Shown piece after piece: positions 19,093-26,576 of a stretch of 64,000 nt of DNA. Both the position numbers and the translations under genes were made by a program. Source of the stretch: an uncultured bacterium (GTDB lineage: Bacteria; Cyanobacteriota; Vampirovibrionia; Gastranaerophilales; Gastranaerophilaceae); NCBI GenBank assembly GCA_946622415.1, contig CAMOPX010000001.1, positions 1-64,000 of the forward strand, in the 5' to 3' direction. Position 1 is the first letter of the stretch, and every line of letters starts with the position of its first letter. The notes under the pieces were generated by a model that made no database searches, had not been told where the DNA came from, and worked only from the letters and a program-made list of their open reading frames with translations.

Positions 19093-19620
19093 TTATTTGG
19101 TTTCTTTTGTATTTTTTGCTTTAGTTTTTTGGGTTTCTTCTTTTGTCTCTTTTGCTTTCTCTTTTTCTTCCGTTTCTTCGTCAGAGAGTTCTTTTTCGTT
19201 TTCTTCTTTTTGTTCTGTGATTTGATCAGCCAGAGCTTGTGCTTTTTCTTTTACGAGTTCTTTAATTTCTCCGACAATTTCTTCCGTTTTTTCAATCTTT
19301 GCTTTTTCTGCAATTGATAACGCTTCATCAATTTCTTCATCTGTTCTTGTTCTTAAAACGGGAATACTCAAATTTAATATCATAGCGTCATCAGTTGCAT
19401 CGATACTTAAATCAAAAGAATCAACATTGATTTCTAAATATCTTGATATACTTTCAAGCATATCATCTTTGAGCATTTGCATAGCACGTTCCGAAAAACC
19501 TACTCTATCCTGCATTAATACCGTTCTCAGACGATTCTTTGCGACAAGTTTCGTATCGTCTTGTTGGGCATTAAAAAAACTTAAAACCTTTTCGTATAAA
19601 TCTGAAAAAATATCCTTCAC
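19093..19620 (-). CDS. minE: Cell division topological specificity factor MinE with long charged C-terminal tail
   Basis: AKNRLRTVLMQDRVGF...LEINVDSFDLSI; adjacent to minD; extra Lys/Glu-rich C-terminus. Confidence 0.9.
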   Translation of the reverse strand: MKDIFSDLYEKVLSFFNAQQDDTKLVAKNRLRTVLMQDRVGFSERAMQMLKDDMLESISRYLEINVDSFDLSIDATDDAMILNLSIPVLRTRTDEEIDEALSIAEKAKIEKTEEIVGEIKELVKEKAQALADQITEQKEENEKELSDEETEEKEKAKETKEETQKTKAKNTKETK

Positions 19621-19632
19621 TTAACACCTCAT

Positions 19633-20436
19633 CTATGCTTTCTTTGCAAAAAACTTCTTAATCTTTTCAATTAATGTTGTCGGTTCGTCTATATCTAAAA
19701 GAGGAACATCTTCCCCCATTATTCTTCTTGCTACATTGATATATGCTGCACCTGCAAGTGATTTTTCATCGTTTACTACAGGTTCACCTTTGTTTGTTGA
19801 AGTGATTATATTCATATCTTCAGGAATTACACCTATGAGGTCACAAGATAAGATATCAATAACATCTTCCACACTCATCATATCATTTGATTTAATAAGT
19901 TTCGGTCGTACACGATTAATTAAAAGACGATATTTTTCAACGCCTTCTTTTGATTCTAATAAGCCTATGATTCTGTCTGCATCTCTGATTGCGCTCATTT
20001 CAGGAGTGGTAACAACAATTGCTTCGTTTGCACCCGCAACAGCGTTTTGGAAGCCTTGTTCAATACCTGCGGGACAATCAACAAGAACGTAATCAAATTC
20101 TTCTTTTAATTGTTCGCAAATATCTCTTAATTGGTCTGCATCTACTGCGGATTTATCTCTTGTTTGAGCAGCTGCAAGCAGGCATAAATTCGGGTTTTTC
20201 TTGTCTTTAACAAGTGCCTGTTTTAATTTGCAACGTTCTTCAACAACGTCTACGATTGTATACACGATTCTATTTTCCAAACCCAAAAGTAGGTCTAAAT
20301 TTCTCAATCCTATATCTGTATCAATAAGTACAACCTTATTTCCCAAATTGCCGAGGGCTGTACCTATGTTTGCGGATGTGGTGGTTTTACCTACCCCGCC
20401 TTTTCCGGATGTTATAACAATTACGGAACCTGCCAT
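19633..20436 (-). CDS. minD: Septum site-determining protein MinD
   Basis: VIVITSGKGGVGKTTTSANIGTALG; RNLDLLLGLENRIVYTIVDV. Confidence 0.96.
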   Translation of the reverse strand: MAGSVIVITSGKGGVGKTTTSANIGTALGNLGNKVVLIDTDIGLRNLDLLLGLENRIVYTIVDVVEERCKLKQALVKDKKNPNLCLLAAAQTRDKSAVDADQLRDICEQLKEEFDYVLVDCPAGIEQGFQNAVAGANEAIVVTTPEMSAIRDADRIIGLLESKEGVEKYRLLINRVRPKLIKSNDMMSVEDVIDILSCDLIGVIPEDMNIITSTNKGEPVVNDEKSLAGAAYINVARRIMGEDVPLLDIDEPTTLIEKIKKFFAKKA

Positions 20437-20448
20437 TCATATCTCCTT

Positions 20449-21552
20449 TTAGTTTTGATTAATCTTAAATAACATTATTTCGCCATCTATCGCTCTAGCT
20501 TCTTCGGGTGTGAATATTGACGAACGTATAATGTACGGAATATTAGTTCCGTCGGGACGTCTTGAATAGCAGTTTGCAATTCTTAATTGCACTGCATTCA
20601 TTTTTAATGCTCTGATTCTGGCGTTAATGTTGCCCTTGCATCCTGCATGAGCAATTCCGGATAATACACCCCAAACGGTGATATCACCAACAGCCTTAAT
20701 TTCGCTTCCCGGATGGCAATCTCCAATAATAACAACATTTCCTTCTGATTCAAGAATTTGTCCCGAACGCAGAGTTTGGTTTATGTATGTTGTTTCTTTG
20801 GTATCAAAAATAACTGGGTCTGTTGTGGGTGTTTCATAAAAATCCACTTCGTCCCATTGTTCTTCTTGAATTTTATCTTCATCATAGGCTTTTTTGTATA
20901 TGCCCATTGAATTCTTGTTAAATTCTTCCTCTGTTATTTCTTCAAATGAATTACGCATAGACGGCTCATCGATATCAACAGATGACGGTATATTAAATTT
21001 AACAGGGTCTTCTTTTGGAATATCTGCCGTAAATTTAGTAAAATCGGGAGCAAATTGCTTTTCGATATCCGCAAAATCTTGACTTCTGCTGATTCCGGCT
21101 TCACGTAAATCTGATGAAATATTAATGTTATCTTGTTGTTTTTGTATTGCATCTAAATCTGCTTCAAAATGTAAACCGTTGACGTCTTTAAGAGCGATAG
21201 TGTCTTGATTTATCGGTTCTGTTTTATGCTCTGAGTTAATATCAAACGGTTCAAATGTTGATAACGTTTGAGATGATTCATCAACCTGTTTTACTTGTAT
21301 ATTCATATTATTCACGATTGCTGCGGTTTCCGTGTTGGATGTTTCAACAGTATCTAAAGTGCAGCCGTAGCTTGTGATTAAGGATTGAATACTCAGTAAT
21401 TGTGATTGATTTAAATATATATTAGATAGTTTTAATACTATTTTTTTTCCTGTATGTTTTAAAGTTTCAAGAGCCAAAGAAAGGCTGTTTATAATTTCAC
21501 CGGTCAATTTGCAAGATACAAGATCAACTACAAAGAATTCATTTTCACGCAT
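20449..21552 (-). CDS. minC: Septum site-determining protein MinC with long linker
   Basis: C-term SGQILESEGNVVIIGDCHPGSEIKAVGDITVWGVLSGIAHAGCKGN; upstream of minD. Confidence 0.92.
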   Translation of the reverse strand: MRENEFFVVDLVSCKLTGEIINSLSLALETLKHTGKKIVLKLSNIYLNQSQLLSIQSLITSYGCTLDTVETSNTETAAIVNNMNIQVKQVDESSQTLSTFEPFDINSEHKTEPINQDTIALKDVNGLHFEADLDAIQKQQDNINISSDLREAGISRSQDFADIEKQFAPDFTKFTADIPKEDPVKFNIPSSVDIDEPSMRNSFEEITEEEFNKNSMGIYKKAYDEDKIQEEQWDEVDFYETPTTDPVIFDTKETTYINQTLRSGQILESEGNVVIIGDCHPGSEIKAVGDITVWGVLSGIAHAGCKGNINARIRALKMNAVQLRIANCYSRRPDGTNIPYIIRSSIFTPEEARAIDGEIMLFKINQN

Positions 21553-21674
21553 TATATTGTTATTTTACCTTTTAATTATTCTACTCTATTTTAAAAGTAC
21601 ATTAAAAAATAATTTACTACAATTAATTATTGCAAATTGTAAAAAAACTATTACAAATTTGACATTATGGAAGA

Positions 21675-21719
21675 ATGTAAAAAAGCTAGTAAAAGACAAT
21701 TTTACTTGCTTTTTTACAT
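21675..21719. repeat. Long near-perfect inverted repeat
   Basis: ATGTAAAAAAGC t AGTAAAA-gacaa-TTTTACT t GCTTTTTTACAT: 12 bp + 1 mismatch + 7 bp. Confidence 0.85.
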
Positions 21720-21738
21720 CTGACTTTTGGTGTGTGAG

Positions 21739-21774
21739 AGTCAGCCTATGTGTGGGATAGCACATAGGCTGACT
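21739..21774. repeat. 14-bp perfect inverted repeat
   Basis: AGTCAGCCTATGTG-tgggatag-CACATAGGCTGACT. Confidence 0.9.
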
Positions 21775-21802
21775 TGAAACCGTACCTTACTATAATTAAA
21801 AT

Positions 21803-21913
21803 GTTAATTTTTCAAAACTCATGATTTGGAACTTACTTCTCTTGTTTACGTCTTTATAAATATAAATGCCGTATTTGCTACCGGGGCTCTTGAAATATAG
21901 AGCCTTTTTTTAA
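21803..21913 (+). ncRNA. Putative small RNA ending in an intrinsic terminator
   Basis: Candidate promoter CTGACT-N16-TATAAT (21769-21796) and terminator GGCTCT(21885-21890)/AGAGCC(21901-21906)+T7; no ORF; neighbouring CDSs are on the minus strand. Confidence 0.4.
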
Positions 21914-21932
21914 TAATCGACAATATATGAAA

Positions 21933-21966
21933 AAAATAGGAAGCAATATAACTTCCTATTTTTTAA
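21933..21966. terminator. Bidirectional terminator downstream of pgk
   Basis: AAAAAATAGGAAG-caatataa-CTTCCTATTTTTT, 13-bp stem. Confidence 0.8.
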
Positions 21967-22006
21967 AATCGTATTTCATCTGTTGATGATTTTAGTTGAT
22001 GTTATT

Positions 22007-23209
22007 TTATTTTTCATCCAAAGCTGCTACACCCGGCAAAACTTTTCCTTCAATAAATTCTAATGAAGCGCCACCGCCTGTAGAAACGTGAGTAAATTCT
22101 TCCGCTTTTTGGAACTTTTTAGCTGCACTAACGGAATCCCCGCCGCCAATTACTGATGTTGCACCTGATGCAGTTGCTTCAACAATAGCTTTTAATACAG
22201 CTTTTGTACCTTCTGCAAATTTAGGATTTTCAAAAGCACCAACAGGGCCGTTCATTAATATTGTTTTAGATGAAAGAATAACATCTCTGAATGCTTTTTG
22301 AGTATTCGGACCTGCATCTACACCTTCAAAGCCTGCGGGAATATTTTTAACGTCAACAACTTTATTTTCTCCGTTGCCTGAAAAATCGTTTGTAACAAGA
22401 ACATCAGTTGCAAGTACAAGTTTAACCCCTTTTTCTTTTGCTTTTGCTTCAATTGCTTTTGCTGTTTCCAGTTGATCGTCTTCGCAAATTGAATTACCGA
22501 TGTTTCCGCCGTTAGCTTTTACGAATGTATATGCCATGCCGCCGCCAATAATCATATTGTCTACTTTATCAAGTAAGTTTTCCAATACTCCGATTTTTGT
22601 TGAAACCTTAGCGCCGCCAACGATAGCCGTAAACGGATGTGTCGGATTATTAAGAGCAGAACCCAAACATCTTAATTCTTTTTCCATTAATAAACCGGAA
22701 ACTGCGGGTTTTAAAACCATAGCAAGTTTAGAAGTTGATGTGTGATTTCTGTGAGCTGCACCGAAGGCATCGTTAACATAAAAATCACCTAATTTTGCAA
22801 GCTCGTTTGCAAATGACATGTCATCATCTTTTGCTTCTTCTTCTTTGTAGAATCTGATATTTTCAAGAAGTGCAACAGAACCTTCTTTTAATTTTGAAAG
22901 TTCTTTATCGGCACCTTGTCCTACCGGTGATTTAACAAATAAAACTTCTTGATTTAATATTTTAGATAAATATTTTGCAACCGGTTCAAGTGTAAATTCG
23001 GGTTTAACTTCGCCTTTTGGTCTGCCTAAGTGAGCCATTAATATAACTTTAGCACCTTTATCTTTTAAATAGTTTACTGTCGGAAGAATAGCCTGTATTC
23101 TTGTGTCATCCGTAACGTTTCCGTTTTCATCCAACGGAACGTTAACATCCACTCTGACCAAAGCTCTTTTTCCTTTGATGTCGCCTAAATCTTTAATAGA
23201 TTTTTTCAT
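22007..23209 (-). CDS. pgk: Phosphoglycerate kinase
   Basis: GKRALVRVDVNVPLDENG, ALLENIRFYKEEE, GGGDSVSAAKKF; ATG23209 preceded by AAGGAG. Confidence 0.96.
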   Translation of the reverse strand: MKKSIKDLGDIKGKRALVRVDVNVPLDENGNVTDDTRIQAILPTVNYLKDKGAKVILMAHLGRPKGEVKPEFTLEPVAKYLSKILNQEVLFVKSPVGQGADKELSKLKEGSVALLENIRFYKEEEAKDDDMSFANELAKLGDFYVNDAFGAAHRNHTSTSKLAMVLKPAVSGLLMEKELRCLGSALNNPTHPFTAIVGGAKVSTKIGVLENLLDKVDNMIIGGGMAYTFVKANGGNIGNSICEDDQLETAKAIEAKAKEKGVKLVLATDVLVTNDFSGNGENKVVDVKNIPAGFEGVDAGPNTQKAFRDVILSSKTILMNGPVGAFENPKFAEGTKAVLKAIVEATASGATSVIGGGDSVSAAKKFQKAEEFTHVSTGGGASLEFIEGKVLPGVAALDEK

Positions 23210-23384
23210 ATAAAAACTCCTTATCAAAAATTAATCTCATACAAGGTCATTTTAAAATAAATATAAAACTTGTTCAACTTTAAAAAGAAATATGACATTT
23301 GTAACATAATGTAAATTAATAAAACAAAAATCGAACAAAATTACATTTACACTCGTTATACATGTTGAAAGAAGAGGTTGAATA

Positions 23385-23663
23385 ATGAAAAGTGTAAGTT
23401 TAGTTTTGTTTGCTGCTATTATGCTGGGAATTTCGTGTTTAAACCAGGCGTCTGCCAGCGATTTGGCTAACGGAATTTCGTTAAGAAACAGACATTATGC
23501 CGTATGTGCGGATGGTGCCACTCCGAGAGAATCGCTCTACGTTGCAGGACGTTATGTTATTTCTACATCACAAGTAAGATACATTGGTTCATGCTCACCG
23601 AATAAACACAAAATGCACAGAGCCAGAGTTGCTGCCTATAATTATCAAAGGTATATGAATTAA
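23385..23663 (+). CDS. Small secreted basic protein with two mature Cys
   Basis: Signal peptide MKSVSLVLFAAIMLGISCLNQASA; ORF with GAAGAGG SD. Confidence 0.75.
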   Translation: MKSVSLVLFAAIMLGISCLNQASASDLANGISLRNRHYAVCADGATPRESLYVAGRYVISTSQVRYIGSCSPNKHKMHRARVAAYNYQRYMN

Positions 23664-23676
23664 AGAGGTATAAGGT

Positions 23677-24030
23677 ATGAAGGGATTAGCCGTTATAGTT
23701 TTTATATGTTTGGGTTTATTTGTTCTGAATCAAACACCTGTTATGGCAAAGCATCCGAAAAAACAAATTGTTGTCGGATATAATCACAGGCCTCCTCATA
23801 TGCATCATCATATGATGCCGCCTCCACCGCCACCTCGCATGGTTCGCCATAGAAATATCTATAGAGAGCACAGGTTTATAGATTTCGGAATCAACTATAA
23901 TTATCCTTATTATTCCGGTTATTACAGTCCGCCTGTATATTCTATGCCTGTTTATACACCGCCTGTATATCCTGCGGCATTATACGGATATCCAAACGGT
24001 AACAGTTTAAATCTTAAAATGTCTATATAG
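23677..24030 (+). CDS. Small secreted His/Pro/Tyr-rich protein
   Basis: Signal peptide; HMHHHMMPPPPPPRM and YNYPYYSGYYSPPVYSMPVYTPPVYP low-complexity segments. Confidence 0.75.
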   Translation: MKGLAVIVFICLGLFVLNQTPVMAKHPKKQIVVGYNHRPPHMHHHMMPPPPPPRMVRHRNIYREHRFIDFGINYNYPYYSGYYSPPVYSMPVYTPPVYPAALYGYPNGNSLNLKMSI

Positions 24031-24056
24031 TTCTTTATACACTTTAAAATTCCAAA

Positions 24057-24096
24057 GGAGGGCGTCCATTCTAAGCCCTCTTTATTTTTTTATTAA
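24057..24096 (+). terminator. Intrinsic terminator
   Basis: GAGGGC...GCCCTC followed by TTTATTTTTTT. Confidence 0.7.
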
Positions 24097-24201
24097 GAAG
24101 TATTAAGACGAATAGAATAATTTTGAACAAAATAAATCTATATTCGTTCTACCTTTTGTGCACAGTGTATAAAGAACATTAGCAACAAGAAGGAATTAAA
24201 A

Positions 24202-24504
24202 ATGAGATTTACTGCAAAAACGATTCATGTTTTAAGTTTAGCACTTTTCATGGTAATTATCGGTACAAATTCAGTATTTGCAAATGCAAATTTCCGTGAA
24301 AGAACAACAAAAATTTATCCTCAGGGTAATTACGGATATTCATCAAGCTATGTTGTTTATCCTAACCAAAGTTATGAAAGCTATTATATTCAACAGCGCC
24401 AAAACGAAAATTTTGTAAGAAATATGTATTTTATATCAAAAATGGCGGAAGAAAATCCGGATGTAAAATATAAATACACGGTAACAAACATTGTTTATCT
24501 GTAG
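24202..24504 (+). CDS. Small secreted Tyr-rich protein
   Basis: Signal peptide; YPQGNYGYSSSYVVYPNQSYESYYIQQ. Confidence 0.75.
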   Translation: MRFTAKTIHVLSLALFMVIIGTNSVFANANFRERTTKIYPQGNYGYSSSYVVYPNQSYESYYIQQRQNENFVRNMYFISKMAEENPDVKYKYTVTNIVYL

Positions 24505-24512
24505 GAGGAATT

Positions 24513-24845
24513 ATGAAAAATATTTTTATTCTTATATTTTTTGTCTTTTTGGTAATTTTCTTCTCAGGGAAAGTAAATGCTTTTTGCGATATTCCGTACA
24601 ATTCTTATTCATACAGAACATATTATCCGAATCATTATTCACATTATTACCCTGATTATTACGGCTACAATTACGGGTACGGTTATTATCCGAATAACTA
24701 TAACTACAACAAAAGACGCCATCCCATAAAAGATAAGCGAGAAATCAAATATTTAAAAGAATACTATTCTGCAATAAACGGCAACTCTGATTCTAAAACG
24801 TATAAAAACGGAAATAAAACGGTAAACGTCAATATATCCATGTGA
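24513..24845 (+). CDS. Small secreted Tyr-rich protein
   Basis: Signal peptide; NYSYRTYYPNHYSHYYPDYYGYNYGYGYYPNNYNYNK-type tract; AGGAGG SD. Confidence 0.75.
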   Translation: MKNIFILIFFVFLVIFFSGKVNAFCDIPYNSYSYRTYYPNHYSHYYPDYYGYNYGYGYYPNNYNYNKRRHPIKDKREIKYLKEYYSAINGNSDSKTYKNGNKTVNVNISM

Positions 24846-24887
24846 TAAAAATTATGTTAGAATAATTTTGAAGATAGAATTTGGAGT

Positions 24888-25487
24888 ATGAAAATGACGC
24901 AAACTTTTGATTCCACGCAATTAATAATTGCTTTAGCTTTGATTATACCGGTTATATTGGCGCTTTTATATATACCGTATGTTACCGTTATAAAAAATAA
25001 AAATAAAGTTCAAGAAGCACTTTCATCAATAGATGTTCAATTGAAAAGAAGATACGATTTAATCCCGAATATTTTGACTATTGCGCAAAAATTTATGGAC
25101 CATGAAAGAAGTTTAATTGAAGATGTTACAAAATTAAGAACACAAGCGCTGGAAAATTCCAAAAAGAATAACAATATAAAAGAACAATTTGATATAGATA
25201 AAAAAATCTCCTCGGTAATGGGAAAATTGCTCGTAAGTGTTGAAAATTATCCGCAATTAAAATCGGATAATACAATGACGGCAGCAATTGATAACTACCA
25301 AGATACGGAAGACCATATTGCAGCTGCAAGAAGATTCTATAATGCTGCTGTTTTAGAATTAAACAATTCTGTTGAAATATTCCCGACTTCATTATATGCA
25401 ACAATGATGGGTATCAAAAAAATGCCGTTTTTTGAAGCTGATGAAGCTGAAAGAAAACCGATTAACGCTTCTGACTATTTAAAATAA
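24888..25487 (+). CDS. lemA: LemA family protein
   Basis: N-terminal TM then KNKVQEALSSIDVQLKRRYDLIPNIL. Confidence 0.88.
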   Translation: MKMTQTFDSTQLIIALALIIPVILALLYIPYVTVIKNKNKVQEALSSIDVQLKRRYDLIPNILTIAQKFMDHERSLIEDVTKLRTQALENSKKNNNIKEQFDIDKKISSVMGKLLVSVENYPQLKSDNTMTAAIDNYQDTEDHIAAARRFYNAAVLELNNSVEIFPTSLYATMMGIKKMPFFEADEAERKPINASDYLK

Positions 25488-26483
25488 TTAAGAACAGTCT
25501 TTTTTTGCAAGGTTCAAGTGTTCTATAAGTTTAAATATAGAAACAAATTCATTACATACCTTTCTGAAATTTTGGATATCGTAGATATTTTTTTCGGTTT
25601 TTGCGATTTCAAAATAATTCTTTATGGAATTAATAAATATGTAAAATAAATCATCTGCTATTGCAAAATGAATACAACTACCGCCAAACACTTCTTTTGC
25701 TTGTTTAATTTTTTCCATAAAACTCAAATCAAGCAAGTATCTTACTTCTACCTGATTATCGGAATATATATTGTACATTTTATTAAATTCAACATCTTCA
25801 AGTTCAACTTTTTCCAATTTACCTTTTGTAGCTGAATGGCTGTTATTTTTTGCTGCTAAAAGAGTAGTTCCTTTGTAGTTTTTATTTAATTTTGTTTTTA
25901 CAATAAGACCCTTAAAATCTCTTATTGTACGAGAATGTTTTCCGCAATATTCTTCATGCTCAAGAGTAGTTTCTGTTATATTAATTTCTAAATTTTTATA
26001 AATACCTTCAATTATATCATCATCTTTCTTTTTTTCAGCCTGTTGAAAAAATCCGAGTTTTTTAATTTCTGTTAAACTTGTTTTTAAAATATTTTTATTT
26101 TTCTTTTGTTGGGTTGGAGTTTTTACCGTAAATTCTCCGAAAAGAGAGAGTATTATTGGCAAGATTTCACTTTTAACGGAATCTCTAAACTTTCTGTCAA
26201 TATCTTTAGCAATATAACAGAAAATTGCACTCATAGCGAATCCACAAAGCAATATTACAGTTAATATTGTATCTGTATTTTTATTTAAGTAATTCATATC
26301 ATCCATAAATTTACAAATAAAAACCAGAATGGTAGATGTAACACCGAGTACCATTGAGATAAAATCAAAACGGTTGTATTTTTTCTCTATTGATCTTCTT
26401 TTTGATTCAAAAGGTGCCAAATTGGGAACAATTTTTGATGTATAAATATTGCCGAAGTTTTTGTATATTTCATCTAATTCCAT
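25488..26483 (-). CDS. DUF3137 domain membrane protein
   Basis: Two TM segments; 'LEKVELEDVEFNKMYNIYSDNQVEVRYLLDLSFMEKI' resembles DUF3137; convergent with lemA. Confidence 0.8.
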   Translation of the reverse strand: MELDEIYKNFGNIYTSKIVPNLAPFESKRRSIEKKYNRFDFISMVLGVTSTILVFICKFMDDMNYLNKNTDTILTVILLCGFAMSAIFCYIAKDIDRKFRDSVKSEILPIILSLFGEFTVKTPTQQKKNKNILKTSLTEIKKLGFFQQAEKKKDDDIIEGIYKNLEINITETTLEHEEYCGKHSRTIRDFKGLIVKTKLNKNYKGTTLLAAKNNSHSATKGKLEKVELEDVEFNKMYNIYSDNQVEVRYLLDLSFMEKIKQAKEVFGGSCIHFAIADDLFYIFINSIKNYFEIAKTEKNIYDIQNFRKVCNEFVSIFKLIEHLNLAKKDCS

Positions 26484-26576
26484 AAGAAAATATTATTATA
26501 TATGTATTAATTTAGAATCATTGTTTTAAATGACTATTTGTATGAAAAATTTTCTTCATGCTAAAATAATTACATT

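Noticed and set aside
19129-19317. 62-aa Phe-rich plus ORF
   Set aside because: Antisense of the Lys/Glu-rich MinE tail.
21720-21913. Assignment of the minC-pgk intergenic RNA as 6S RNA, tmRNA or SRP RNA
   Set aside because: No recognisable consensus motifs for tmRNA, RNase P or SRP; 6S cannot be judged by eye, so left unnamed.
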